A stretch of DNA of 64,000 nt from positions 83,650-147,649 of the forward strand of contig MGPQ01000019.1 of NCBI GenBank assembly GCA_001797465.1, in the 5' to 3' direction. A program made the translations under genes and the position numbers. The DNA is from Deltaproteobacteria bacterium GWB2_55_19. GTDB taxonomy: Bacteria; Desulfobacterota; GWC2-55-46. The notes beneath the pieces are model-generated. The model was not told where the DNA came from and made no database searches. It saw nothing but the letters and a program-made list of their open reading frames with translations. Of the stretch, positions 26,333-34,886 are shown one piece after another (positions within the stretch are counted from its first letter, which is position 1; every line of letters begins with the position of its first letter).

Positions 26333-26713
26333 GAAAGGCTGGGTTCGATTATACACGGGCCTTCAATACAGGCCCTTGAAGATTTTACGATCACCACATC
26401 AAATCCCTCTCATAAAATCCGCCTTTAAGGCAGAGGGGCCCTTCGGGCTCCTCTGCGCCCCCCTACCTTCACACGGCCTCGAAGATCGCCTTGAAGGCAA
26501 CGTCTTTTCATCGGTCATTATCCCTGCGGCCGCTCCGCCTTTTTGTCTGCTTTGCCTGCCTGCATTAAAACAAGGACAATGCTGTCTCTGCCGAGAATAA
26601 TATTTTGTTTTTATGGAGTTTTATTTGGTCAAGGGATTAGGGTGTAGATTTGGTTTACATTATGGTATTACTTTCTGTACTCAAAGTATCCATCTTCCGG
26701 AGGTCTTCGTTCC
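26333..26713. other. Intergenic gap with two strong hairpins
   Basis: No gene seen. It contains GGGCCT-N7-AGGCCC at 26357-26375 and a 12-bp stem at 26430-26456 (GCAGAGGGGCCC, loop TTC, GGGCTCCTCTGC, one G-T pair). Neither has a T-run, so these may be RNA structure or weak terminators for the GGDEF-like gene. The last 120 bases are AT-rich and probably hold the promoter of the next kinase. Confidence 0.45.
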
Positions 26714-28564
26714 ATGTCCTGGGTCTACGAGCTCTACTATATTTCCTTGTTCGCTACGGTCTTTACTTCTATTGGCATGGCTGGCCTCATCTGGTTCAGG
26801 GGGGAAAAGAAGGCCGGGGCCGTGCCGCTCACGCTATTTTCCATCGCCGTCGCCTTCTGGGTCGCGGGGCAGATACTTGTAACCACGGGGGACGCGCTTG
26901 AGAGGGAGGCAGGGAGGTTCCTCGTCAACCTCTCGCCGCTCGCAGGCGCGTTCTTCGTCCACTTCGCGCTTTCCTTCACCGGATGGGGAAGGAGAGAATT
27001 CATCTACGCGAATTATGCGGCGGCCTTAGGTGCCGCCATCTTCGGCGCGCTCTACCCGGCTGGCGAGCTCATGCCGTGGCTGTCTTTCCCGCGCTTTTAC
27101 TGGTTCGACGAGTCGGCAATCTGGGTCGGGGGCATTGCCCTCGCTTACGGCCTCTTCGGCCATTTTTGGCTCATTCGCGCGGGGTTAAAAAGCGAGGAGA
27201 GAAGGAGGAGGCAGATAAAGGCCGCGGTCTTATCGGCGGCATGGGGGTCCATTTCCGCCTCAGGTTTCGTATTCGGCTCCGTCGGAATAGAGATCTTCCC
27301 CTACCCCGTCCTCTTTCTCCCGGTATATCCGGTCCTCCTCGTCTACGGGGTTTTGAGGTACGAGTTCATGGACGTGAACCTCTGGGCGAGAAAGTCGCTC
27401 GCGTGGCTCATCGTATTTACGCTCTCTATTTTGGCGGTGAGCCTCTCAGTAGCGGGGCTCGCGTCCTTAGGCCTTAAGGGCTTCATCACCCTGCCACTCT
27501 GGCAGATCTGGGCCTTTACGCTCGCGGTCGCGTTCTTAACGCTTGCGATAGAGGGGAGGGCGCTCGCGGCCGCGACCCGGCTCATATACCCTGGGTCAAG
27601 GATAAACGCGCGCCTGTTGAAGGAATGGCGGGACGTACTCGATGGGGCCGACGCATGGCGGGACTTGTCCACCAGGGCGACGAACATCATATGCGGACAC
27701 CTCGGGTTCACCGTAGAGGTGAAGGCCTCGCCGGAGACTCCGGAGTTGCATTCGAACAAGCCGGGGATAATCGCCGAGTGCGGCAGGGGCGCCTGGAGCT
27801 TCAAGCTCTCGGGGTTCGAGGACGCCGCCCCCGGGATAGTCCGCACTGCCGAGGCCTTCGGCGCGCTTGTCGCGGGGAGCGCCAGGAGGCTCGAGGACGC
27901 GCTGAAGATCGCCCTCAGCGAAAAAGAGACGCTTAATGCTAAACACCTCGCGGACCTGGGGAGGATATCCGCGACCGTCGCGCACGAGCTCCGAGCCCCG
28001 CTTAACAACATCGGCATGGCATCCGTTGGGTGCGACCCTGAAATTAAAAAGGAGATAGCCCAGCAGATAAACAGGGCGCAGAGGGTAATCGGCGACCTGC
28101 TTACATATTCCGGGGAGTTCAGGATTGAGAAGAGGGCGCTTGTTTTGAAGGACGAGGTCGACTACATCGCATCCCAGTACGCCAAAGTACATAACGCGAA
28201 GATAACCGTCGACATCGCGCCGGAGATAATCGTCCCCGGCGACACGCACCGCGTGCACCAGGTATTTTATAGCCTCATCGACAACGCGCAGGCCGCTCTG
28301 AGGGACAAGGAGAACGGCGCGATACTCGTCCACGCCGCCAGGGGGGCCAACGAGGTCAGGGTAAAGGTCTATGACAACGGCCCCGGCGTGCCGGAGAAGA
28401 TAAAGGACGACATATTCAGGCCGTTTGTATCCGGGAGAGGCGGGAGCGGAGTCGGCCTCGCCATAGTCAAGAGGATCATGGAGGCGCACGGCGGGCGCAT
28501 CGAGCTCATAAAGAAGAACAACTGGTCCTGCTGTTTCGAGCTCTTCTTTCCGATAGAGGGGTGA
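26714..28564 (+). CDS. Membrane histidine kinase with 7TM-type sensor
   Basis: 616 residues. About eight membrane helices fill residues 1-280 in the style of the HisKA_7TM sensor (LYYISLFATVFTSIGMAGL, VNLSPLAGAFFVHFALSF, FPRFYWFDE). A GAF-like linker leads to HisKA (ATVAHELRAPLNNIGM) and an ATPase domain (SLIDNAQAALRD, VYDNGPGVPEKIKDDIFRPF, GGSGVGLAIVKRI). The kinase looks intact. A response regulator gene overlaps its stop by one base but is broken (28564-28701), leaving the kinase without an adjacent partner. The layout resembles kinases of the PrsK kind used with PEP-CTERM genes, but the match is not close enough to name. Confidence 0.88.
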   Translation: MSWVYELYYISLFATVFTSIGMAGLIWFRGEKKAGAVPLTLFSIAVAFWVAGQILVTTGDALEREAGRFLVNLSPLAGAFFVHFALSFTGWGRREFIYANYAAALGAAIFGALYPAGELMPWLSFPRFYWFDESAIWVGGIALAYGLFGHFWLIRAGLKSEERRRRQIKAAVLSAAWGSISASGFVFGSVGIEIFPYPVLFLPVYPVLLVYGVLRYEFMDVNLWARKSLAWLIVFTLSILAVSLSVAGLASLGLKGFITLPLWQIWAFTLAVAFLTLAIEGRALAAATRLIYPGSRINARLLKEWRDVLDGADAWRDLSTRATNIICGHLGFTVEVKASPETPELHSNKPGIIAECGRGAWSFKLSGFEDAAPGIVRTAEAFGALVAGSARRLEDALKIALSEKETLNAKHLADLGRISATVAHELRAPLNNIGMASVGCDPEIKKEIAQQINRAQRVIGDLLTYSGEFRIEKRALVLKDEVDYIASQYAKVHNAKITVDIAPEIIVPGDTHRVHQVFYSLIDNAQAALRDKENGAILVHAARGANEVRVKVYDNGPGVPEKIKDDIFRPFVSGRGGSGVGLAIVKRIMEAHGGRIELIKKNNWSCCFELFFPIEG

Positions 28565-28701
28565 TGAAAAAAGGCGAAATACTCATAATCGACGATGATT
28601 CGGCGTTCCTCCGGACCTCCTGCGCGGAACGCCCGATGAGGCCGGGGCAACCACTCAGAGACGGCGCGGAGGCTCGGGGTCTCAAGGGCCGTGTTGCTTA
28701 A
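28564..28701 (+). pseudogene. Remnant of a response regulator
   Basis: The ATG overlaps the kinase stop codon (TGATG), as in an intact kinase-regulator pair. Residues 2-17 (KKGEILIIDDDSAFLR) are the first strand and acidic pocket of a receiver domain. After that the frame has no receiver features and stops at codon 46; the phospho-acceptor aspartate, threonine and lysine are all missing. A large deletion inside the gene is the simplest explanation. A terminator follows about 115 bases downstream. Confidence 0.8.
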
Positions 28702-28815
28702 GAAGATGAAGCGGCTCGATATATAGTCGGTTCAGGCCTTGCCTGTCGAGGTGCGGCCTTCAGTCTGCGTTTCATAATCCGAAAAAGGCGTCCCCTCCCC
28801 CGAACCCCCTTTCCC

Positions 28816-28842
28816 CTAAACAGGCCCATGGAGCCTGTTTAG
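28816..28842 (+). terminator. Terminator of the 7TM kinase operon
   Basis: A perfect 10-bp stem (CTAAACAGGC / GCCTGTTTAG) with a CCATGGA loop, followed by CCTTTTCT. It lies after the response-regulator remnant. Confidence 0.7.
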
Positions 28843-28977
28843 CCTTTTCTCCGTCTAAAATGGCAGTTTAAAATCTTTGGGGGTTGATTTCATGCGTGTT
28901 GTATGAAAATATGAAGGCCGTGGATTTATCGTCCGGCCGCAGGCATTGTTGCAATCGAGGATTACACGGAGGGCAAA

Positions 28978-30357
28978 ATGGGCTCCGAAAAGACGATACT
29001 CATAGTCGAGGACAGCATCACCCAGGCGCTCCTCCTCCAGCAGTCCCTTGAAGACAGGGGATACATCGTCCATCACGCGCGGAACGGCGAAGAGGGGCTC
29101 TCACTCGCAGGAAAGATAAGGCCGGACCTCATTATAAGCGACATCATCATGCCGGTCATGGACGGTTACAGGATGTGCGAGGGAATAAAGCGCTCACCTG
29201 AGCTCAAGTCCATACCAGTGATACTCCTTACGCGCATGAGCGGCCCGGAGGACGTCTTAAGGGGCCTCGAGGTCGGCGCCGACGATTATGTAACCAAGCC
29301 GTTCAGCGAGAATTATTTGTCTCTCAAGATAAAAGACGTGCTTGAGAGCCCGTTCAAGTTCAGGAACTGTCCGGATGAGAAGCGCATAGAGGCCTCGTAC
29401 AGGTCCAAGATTTTTAATATTGGCGCCGGAAGGGCGCATACACTTAACTTCCTTGTCTCCACCTACGAGAGCGTTATCTGGCAGAACGCCGAGCTCTCTC
29501 ACGCGCAACTTGAGCTTAAAACCTTGAATGAGCGCTTAGAGGAGATCGTCAAGGAGAGGACCTCGGAGCTTAAGCGGATAAACGAGGAGCTTACTATCGA
29601 GATAGACGAGCACATGTACGCGCGGGAGCGTCTCCGAAAGCTCACTTCAGACCTCGAAAAATCCAACAAGGAGCTCGAGCAGTTCGCCTACACGGCCTCG
29701 CACGACCTCCAGGAGCCCTTAAGGGCCATCACCGGGTACATGGGGCTCTTGAAGAGGCGTTATGTCGGCAAGCTCGACGAGAAGGCCGACGAGTTCATTA
29801 AATTTGCCTCGGATTCGGCGGATAAGATGCAGAAGATGGTAAGCGGTCTGCTGACGTTCTCCCGCATAGACACCTTCGGCAAGGCCTTCGAGCCCGTGGA
29901 CGCCGGGGCGATCGTCAGGGATTGCGTAGAGGATCTCAAGGCCTCGATAGACGAGAGCGGCGCTACGGTATCCGTAGGCGCGCTACCTGTCGTCGAGGCG
30001 GACGCTTCCCAGCTCGGCCATGTCTTCCAGAACCTCATCTCGAACGCGATAAAGTTCCGCGCAGACACTCCGCCGCGAGTCGATATCTCGGCCTTCGAGT
30101 CCCTTGCCGAGTGGGTCTTTACCGTCGCGGACAACGGGGTAGGCTTTGATATGAAGCACTCGGACAGGCTCTTTAATATCTTCCAGCGCCTCCACGGAGT
30201 GGAGTACCCCGGCACCGGATTGGGGCTTGCCGCCTGTAAGAGGATAGTTGAGCGCCACAACGGCAGGATATGGGTCGAGTCCGAAAAGGGAAAGGGCACG
30301 ACCTTCCGCTTCTCCATCCCGAAGGCGAGGGCAGGGAAGGGCATGAACCCGGCGTAG
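28978..30357 (+). CDS. Receiver-histidine kinase hybrid, soluble
   Basis: 459 residues without membrane segments. N-terminal receiver (LIVEDSITQALLLQ, phospho-acceptor in LIISDIIMPVMDGYRMCE, lysine in VTKPFSENYL), then a coiled coil (about 165-235), HisKA with [18 protein letters not shown] and a Cph1-like ATPase domain (NLISNAIKF, VADNGVGFDMKHSDRLFNIF, GTGLGLAACKRI). The receiver-first order suggests a relay step: the receiver takes phosphate from another kinase and controls this one. The orphaned kinase at 26714 is a candidate input. The kinase core is close in style to that at 20194. Confidence 0.9.
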   Translation: MGSEKTILIVEDSITQALLLQQSLEDRGYIVHHARNGEEGLSLAGKIRPDLIISDIIMPVMDGYRMCEGIKRSPELKSIPVILLTRMSGPEDVLRGLEVGADDYVTKPFSENYLSLKIKDVLESPFKFRNCPDEKRIEASYRSKIFNIGAGRAHTLNFLVSTYESVIWQNAELSHAQLELKTLNERLEEIVKERTSELKRINEELTIEIDEHMYARERLRKLTSDLEKSNKELEQFAYTASHDLQEPLRAITGYMGLLKRRYVGKLDEKADEFIKFASDSADKMQKMVSGLLTFSRIDTFGKAFEPVDAGAIVRDCVEDLKASIDESGATVSVGALPVVEADASQLGHVFQNLISNAIKFRADTPPRVDISAFESLAEWVFTVADNGVGFDMKHSDRLFNIFQRLHGVEYPGTGLGLAACKRIVERHNGRIWVESEKGKGTTFRFSIPKARAGKGMNPA

Positions 30358-30419
30358 GTTCCGTACACTAACGGCAAAAGAGGGTATTTGCTCTAAGGAC
30401 GGAAGACTTTGCAGGACCC

Positions 30420-30600
30420 TCTTTTTAAAGAGGGGTAGGGGGTTTGATTCCCCTCCTTACCAAGGAGGGGAAAGGGGAGGTCGTCTTTACTATCAAACCA
30501 CCCCTCCCAACCTCCCCTTGTTAAGGGGAGGAGTTAAATTACAAAATCCCTTGTTGCCTTGGGGGTCCCCTTTTAGAAAAGGGGACAATCTTCGCTGGTT
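30420..30600. repeat. GC-rich palindromic repeat cluster
   Basis: Nested inverted repeats such as CCCCTCCTTACCAAGGAGGG and CTCCCCTTGTTAAGGGGAGG. A similar unit lies at 54037-54076 and a related G/C run occurs in the mutL linker. It resembles the REP-like repeats common in deltaproteobacterial intergenic DNA. It separates the convergent genes ending at 30357 and 30611. Confidence 0.7.
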
Positions 30601-30610
30601 TTTCAGAGCC

Positions 30611-31993
30611 TCAAAGCTCCACCGTATCCCCGTCCTTCGGCCTCTCCGTCGCAAACCCGTATTTCTCCCTTATGAGCCCGCCGAGGGCGGCCGCCGAGGT
30701 ATCCTCGCCGTGGACTATGAAGACCTTCGGCGAATCGTTGAAGGCGGAGAGCCACCCGAGTAGCCCTTCCCTGTCCGCGTGCGCTGAAAAGCCGTTTATC
30801 GTGTATATAGTCGAGCGGACCAGTACCTCCTCGCCGAGGATGCTGACGGATTTGGCCCCGTCGACTATCTTCCTGCCGAGAGTCCCTTCGGCCTGGTAGC
30901 CGACGAAAATCACACTGCACTCAGAGCGCCAGAGGTTGTGCTTCAAGTGGTGCCTCATCCTGCCGCCTTCGCACATTCCGCTACCGGCGATGATGATGTT
31001 CCCGGACCTTAACCTGTTGAGCTTCATCGAGTCCTCTACGGACCGGACGAAGTGGAGGCGTACCGAGGACTCGTTCTGTTTGGTCGTGAAGAACCTCCGT
31101 GCTTCTTCGTCGAAACACTCCGGGTGCGCGAGATAGACCTTTGTCACCTCCTCGGCGAGCGGGCTGTCGAGGTAGACGTCAATTCTATATAGACGGCCGT
31201 CCCTCACAAGGCTGTTCAGTATATAGAGGAGGTCCTGGGTCCTGCCGACCGCGAACGACGGGATGTAGACGTTGCCGCCCTGTTTGAAGGTCGCCTTTAT
31301 CGCCGCGACGAGCTCGTTTATCGATTCCTTCAGGGGTTTGTGAGAGCGGTTCCCGTAGGTGGACTCCATTACCACATAGTCAGCCTTCTCCGGCGAGAGC
31401 GGGTCCCTGATGATCGGGTTGTCTTTTTTTCCGATATCTCCCGAAAATACTATGACCTTTTCGCGTTCGCTGTCCTGAAACCATATCTCCAGCGTGGCTG
31501 ACCCGAGTATATGCCCGGCGTCGAGAAACCTGTACTTGACCCCGTGGCCGAGGTGAAAGACCTTGTCATAGGGTTTTACGTCAAAGAGCGGGAGGACGCT
31601 CTCGACGTCCATCGTGGTATAGAGAGGTTGAGCCGGGGGTTTTCCCAGCCGCAGGCCTTTTTTTGTCGACCATTCGGCGTCGCTCTCCTGTATAGCCGCT
31701 GAATCATAGAGCATAGGCTCCAGGAGGTCGCGCGTAGCGTGGGTCGCTATGACGCGCCCCTTGAAGCCGTCCTTGGCCGCCTTGGGAAGGAGCCCGGAGT
31801 GGTCTATGTGGGCGTGGGTCACGAAAATATAATCCAATTCAGCGGGGTTGAAGGGGAATACCGCCCTGTTGAGGTCGTTAGAGCCGCTCCCCTGGTGCAT
31901 CCCGCACTCGACGAGTATCTTGAATTTGTTTACCTCGATGTAGTAGCAGGAGCCCGTGACCGTCGACGCCCCGCCCGCGAATGTAAGCCTCAA
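30611..31993 (-). CDS. Metallo-beta-lactamase/beta-CASP ribonuclease-like protein
   Basis: About 460 residues from a TTG with AAGGAGG seven bases upstream (the frame is open further but that part is unconserved). N-terminal metallo-beta-lactamase fold starting MRLTFAGGASTVTGSCY, with the metal site THAHIDHSGLLP and a second histidine segment in FSGDIGKKDNPI. The beta-CASP insert (AVGRTQDLLYIL, SPLAEEVTKVY) and the C-terminal motif GSGMCEGGRMRHHLKHNL and NGFSAHADREGLL identify the CPSF73-like RNA-processing family. It is expected to cut RNA in the cytoplasm; the bacterial role of this subfamily is not well defined. Confidence 0.9.
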   Translation of the reverse strand: MRLTFAGGASTVTGSCYYIEVNKFKILVECGMHQGSGSNDLNRAVFPFNPAELDYIFVTHAHIDHSGLLPKAAKDGFKGRVIATHATRDLLEPMLYDSAAIQESDAEWSTKKGLRLGKPPAQPLYTTMDVESVLPLFDVKPYDKVFHLGHGVKYRFLDAGHILGSATLEIWFQDSEREKVIVFSGDIGKKDNPIIRDPLSPEKADYVVMESTYGNRSHKPLKESINELVAAIKATFKQGGNVYIPSFAVGRTQDLLYILNSLVRDGRLYRIDVYLDSPLAEEVTKVYLAHPECFDEEARRFFTTKQNESSVRLHFVRSVEDSMKLNRLRSGNIIIAGSGMCEGGRMRHHLKHNLWRSECSVIFVGYQAEGTLGRKIVDGAKSVSILGEEVLVRSTIYTINGFSAHADREGLLGWLSAFNDSPKVFIVHGEDTSAAALGGLIREKYGFATERPKDGDTVEL

Positions 31994-32356
31994 AAGAGAC
32001 CTCCTTGTGTATCCCTTGGCCGCAAGTTTAACATACTTGCGGCCCTTTGAACCACCTAAAACCCGTTTGCGCGCATGAAAAGGAGGACGGGGGGTTGACG
32101 GTTTCCCGAAAAGGTGTCCTAATTGTATAAGGTCGCGGCGCAGTAGCGCCCGGAGTTCAAGGACAGAGGCCCACAAAACAGGAGCCCTTTGCATAAGACC
32201 TGGATTCCCGCTTGAAACACGCGGGAATGACAGTTACCAATGGGTTTGTATGTCGTTCCCGAGGCCTTTATCGGGAGTCCAGTCCCAAAAAAACCTGATG
32301 TAATGCAGACAGACGGGTTGCACAAAGGCCCCATAAAATAGAGGAGGAGCCGACCG
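31994..32356. other. Intergenic gap with REP-like palindromes
   Basis: No gene seen. It contains CTGGATTCCCGC-N9-GCGGGAATGACAG at 32200-32232 and a related inverted copy (CGTTCCCGAGG...CGGGAGTCCAG) at 32251-32281. The same motif is found at 54089-54117. Confidence 0.6.
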
Positions 32357-32545
32357 ATGTTGATAGGTGAAGTCAGGGTAATGGCAAAGACGCTCGGTGT
32401 AAAGACCGCAAGGCTCAAAAAAATCGAGATAATAAAGGCTATCCAGAGGGCGGAAGGCAACTTCCCATGTTTCGGGACCTCAGACGGGTTTTGCGACCAG
32501 ATGTACTGTTGTTTCCGCCAGGATTGCCTTGAGAAGAAGTACTGA
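32357..32545 (+). CDS. SAP-domain mini-protein with C-terminal cysteines
   Basis: 62 residues with AGGAGGAG 11 bases upstream. The N-terminal half (MLIGEVRVMAKTLGVKTARL, then KKIEIIKAIQRAEG) is a SAP or Rho-N-like helix-extended-helix nucleic-acid-binding fold. The C-terminal half (FPCFGTSDGFCDQMYCCFRQ) has five cysteines, enough for a metal or Fe-S site. Small proteins of this form, including the phrase EGNFPCFGT, recur as conserved hypotheticals in deltaproteobacteria and Nitrospira-like groups. Function unknown. A duplicated 85-bp repeat follows. Confidence 0.75.
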   Translation: MLIGEVRVMAKTLGVKTARLKKIEIIKAIQRAEGNFPCFGTSDGFCDQMYCCFRQDCLEKKY

Positions 32546-32550
32546 CCGTC

Positions 32551-32635
32551 GCTCGGCGCAAGGCCGGAGTCCGAACCGTACCACGGAGACCGGGAACGCC
32601 CAGAGCGGATCGTTACGATTTTGCCCGTCCGGCAA
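32551..32635. repeat. 85-bp direct repeat, copy 1
   Basis: Begins GCTCGGCGCAAGGCCGGAGT and ends GCCCGTCCGGCAA. It differs from copy 2 (32642-32726) at three bases. The end of the unit is shared with the repeat family at 35.7-37.3 kb. Confidence 0.9.
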
Positions 32636-32641
32636 GGACCC

Positions 32642-32726
32642 GCTCGGCGCAAGGCCGGAGTCTGAACCGTACCACGGAGACCGGGAACGCCCAGAGCGGA
32701 TTGTTACGGTTTTGCCCGTCCGGCAA
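32642..32726. repeat. 85-bp direct repeat, copy 2
   Basis: Second copy, 91-bp period. The frames open on both strands here result from the repeat and are not genes. Confidence 0.9.
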
Positions 32727-32735
32727 CAGGTGAAA

Positions 32736-32767
32736 GACAAAAAGGCCCCGAAAGGGGCCTTTTTGTC
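32736..32767 (+). terminator. Terminator after the SAP mini-protein
   Basis: A perfect 14-bp stem (GACAAAAAGGCCCC / GGGGCCTTTTTGTC) with a GAAA loop. It can work in both directions. Confidence 0.88.
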
Positions 32768-32773
32768 TTAAAA

Positions 32774-32806
32774 AGCGCGGGGGAGACCCCGCACTTTTTT
32801 TATAAA
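32774..32806 (-). terminator. Terminator of the DUF2249-Nfu gene
   Basis: On the minus strand GTGCGGGG-TCTC-CCCCGCGC followed by TTTTT, directly after the stop at 32814. With 32736-32767 it forms a double terminator between convergent genes. Confidence 0.75.
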
Positions 32807-32813
32807 GTTTGGA

Positions 32814-33296
32814 CTATACCGCGTCCACCCGCTTTATCTCAGGCGCGAACTTCTTTACGGTGGACTCGACCCCGGCCTTGAGCGTCATACCGGCTGAGGG
32901 GCAACCGCCACAGGCGCCCGTCAGCCGGACGGAGACGATTTTTTCGTTGTCGTCGATCTCGACAAGCTCAACGTCCCCGCCGTCTGCCTGCAAATGGGGA
33001 CGCACCTCCGCGAGCGCAGACTGGACCTTTGCTTTAAGTTCCTCGCCAGAGGCCTCGTACATCTTAAGCTTGGTAATGTTCACCACCCATTCCTCCGGGC
33101 CGCTGGAGACATAATCCCATGAGAATTTGTCCTTGTATTCACCCTCGAACTGGTACCTCAAGGGCTTCGGGTCGTGGTCGTTTATGATACGCAGAACGCC
33201 CTCGGGCGAGAGTGCCTCCCATGAGTCGAATATCCGGGGGTGCCTCTCGAATACGGGCATGGTCCGCAAATCCAGCGTGACTATTTTTCCTGACAT
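32814..33296 (-). CDS. DUF2249-NifU C-terminal (Nfu) fusion protein
   Basis: About 160 residues from the ATG at 33296, which has AAGGAGG upstream; the longer frame adds 19 unconserved residues. Residues 5-75 resemble DUF2249 (VTLDLRTMPVFERHPRIFDS, then LRIINDHDPKPLRYQF). Residues 85-160 are a NifU C-terminal scaffold domain with VRPHLQADGGDVELVEI and the cluster-binding pair ACGGCPSAG. Nfu domains carry 4Fe-4S clusters to client proteins. The fusion suggests a specialised carrier; the DUF2249 part may choose the client. Confidence 0.88.
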   Translation of the reverse strand: MSGKIVTLDLRTMPVFERHPRIFDSWEALSPEGVLRIINDHDPKPLRYQFEGEYKDKFSWDYVSSGPEEWVVNITKLKMYEASGEELKAKVQSALAEVRPHLQADGGDVELVEIDDNEKIVSVRLTGACGGCPSAGMTLKAGVESTVKKFAPEIKRVDAV

Positions 33297-33410
33297 GTAT
33301 ACGCCTCCTTGAAGAAGTAAAAAATGCATTTTGACAGGGATATTGTAACACATGGACAGGTCAGGGGCCTATGATTTTTGTCAGAATCGGGTAGGGAACG
33401 GGAAGGAAGG

Positions 33411-34727
33411 TCAGGAGGCGAAGGAGGGCCCTTCGGCCTCTGCCATTATCCGGTCTATTACGGGTTTTAGCGGCCCGGGGTCTCTTGCGGCGATTATCCA
33501 TCTGCCTATCTCGCCCTTCAAGTCCACCTCAAGCCGCTTTTCGCAGGGGGTCTTGTCCTTGCGGGAGAATATGAGGACGCGGGGCTGAAGCGGGTGCTCG
33601 TGGTTGGGCATGCGGACTACGGCGAGCTCTCCTGTGGAGAGCTCGACAAAAGAGCCTATCGGGTATATGCCGAGCGACCTTATGAGCCTCTCGACGAGCG
33701 CTGGGTCGAAGTGTGTCCCGCGCATGAGGTACATTTTCTTGAGCGCCGCCTCAGGGAGCATCCCCTTCTGGTAGACCCTGTTGGAGGTCATGGCGTCATA
33801 GACGTCGGCTACGGCCGCTATCCTCGCAAAGAGGTGGATATCCTCTCCAGAGAGACTGTCCTGATAGCCGGAGCCGTCGAACTTTTCATGGTGGTGGAGG
33901 GTGACGCGGCGGGACTCATCGGTAATGTTCTTTGTCCTGCAGAGCAGGTCTCCGCCGAGCTCTGTATGCCGCTTCATCTCCTTGAACTCGGTATCAGAGA
34001 GCGCGCCTGGCTTATTGAGTATCGTCTCAGGCACGAGCATCTTCCCGATGTCGTGGAGTATGGCGCCGACGCCGAGGTTGTGAAGGGCCTCCTCGGAGAG
34101 GGCCATGTGCCTGCCGAGCGTGAGCGAGAGTATGCAGACGTTAACGGAGTGGGCGAACGTGTAGTCGTCGAAGGACTTCAGGCGCGCGAGGCTTGTAAGG
34201 GCGTCCTGGTTCCTGAAGATGGAGCTGACCATCTTCCCGACGGTCTCATTCACCCTGTCGGTCTCTATTTCCTCCCCGGCCCTGACGGATTGCATGAAAC
34301 ACCTTACAAGGTCCTCGGCCTCGTCCCGTACCTCCCTCGCGTCCCTGAGCTCCTCGTTGAAATCGACGGCGTCTCCGGCAATGGGGGCCCCGGCCTTTGC
34401 AACCTGCGCATCACAGGGCTTAAGGGCCTCGACAATGGGAGGCGGCCCTGCGGAAGTCGCGTCGGTCTTTTCAAGAGGCAGGCGCTCCGCCACTGCACCT
34501 GATGATACAGCCTCATCCTTCTGAGGGGTTTTTAGTGGGAGCGTCCGGGGGTCGTCCTCGACTATATAGGCGCTTAAGTACCCTTTGGACTTGAACTTAT
34601 CGATCTCTGTCTCGTCTTTTATGAGTATGCTGTTCATAAAAGACAGCATATCGGAGGCCTCGTCTTTTTGGAGCCCGGAGACAAACATGCCTGTTTTTAA
34701 GCCTTCTATCGGGATCTTTTTTGTCAT
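33411..34727 (-). CDS. HD-GYP c-di-GMP phosphodiesterase with DUF3391 domain
   Basis: 438 residues. N-terminal DUF3391-like part (IPIEGLKTGMFVSGL), then a linker rich in Ala and Pro (about 65-130), then a complete HD-GYP domain: FAHSVNVCILS, GAILHDIGKMLVPETILNKPG, HTELGGDLL, HHHEKFDGSGYQD, ADVYDAMTSNRVYQKG. The metal ligands appear intact, unlike the truncated regulator at the start of the window. The GYP tripeptide is GYQ here, a modest change. The C-terminal segment GSFVELSTGELAVV is the usual end. Divergent from the SAM hydrolase gene. Confidence 0.93.
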   Translation of the reverse strand: MTKKIPIEGLKTGMFVSGLQKDEASDMLSFMNSILIKDETEIDKFKSKGYLSAYIVEDDPRTLPLKTPQKDEAVSSGAVAERLPLEKTDATSAGPPPIVEALKPCDAQVAKAGAPIAGDAVDFNEELRDAREVRDEAEDLVRCFMQSVRAGEEIETDRVNETVGKMVSSIFRNQDALTSLARLKSFDDYTFAHSVNVCILSLTLGRHMALSEEALHNLGVGAILHDIGKMLVPETILNKPGALSDTEFKEMKRHTELGGDLLCRTKNITDESRRVTLHHHEKFDGSGYQDSLSGEDIHLFARIAAVADVYDAMTSNRVYQKGMLPEAALKKMYLMRGTHFDPALVERLIRSLGIYPIGSFVELSTGELAVVRMPNHEHPLQPRVLIFSRKDKTPCEKRLEVDLKGEIGRWIIAARDPGPLKPVIDRIMAEAEGPSFAS

Positions 34728-34807
34728 CGCAATCGACTGGTTCCGTTATTTAACTCCGTATGCCTTATCGTCAAAAAACAGCCGGGACTTTAGCAAGGCA
34801 AAACTTT

Positions 34808-34837
34808 TTGACACCCCTGTCTTTAAGATGTTATATA
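34808..34837 (+). promoter_or_regulatory. Promoter of the SAM hydrolase gene
   Basis: TTGACA (34808-34813), an 18-bp spacer and TATATA (34832-34837). Confidence 0.6.
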
Positions 34838-34886
34838 AGCGCGGAGGGCCGAAGCCCTTACTCCTTTTCTATCCGGAAAGCCTCAA

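Noticed and set aside
32480..32771. Frames on both strands over the 85-bp repeats
   Set aside because: They repeat the same peptide because the DNA repeats; no ribosome-binding site or conservation.
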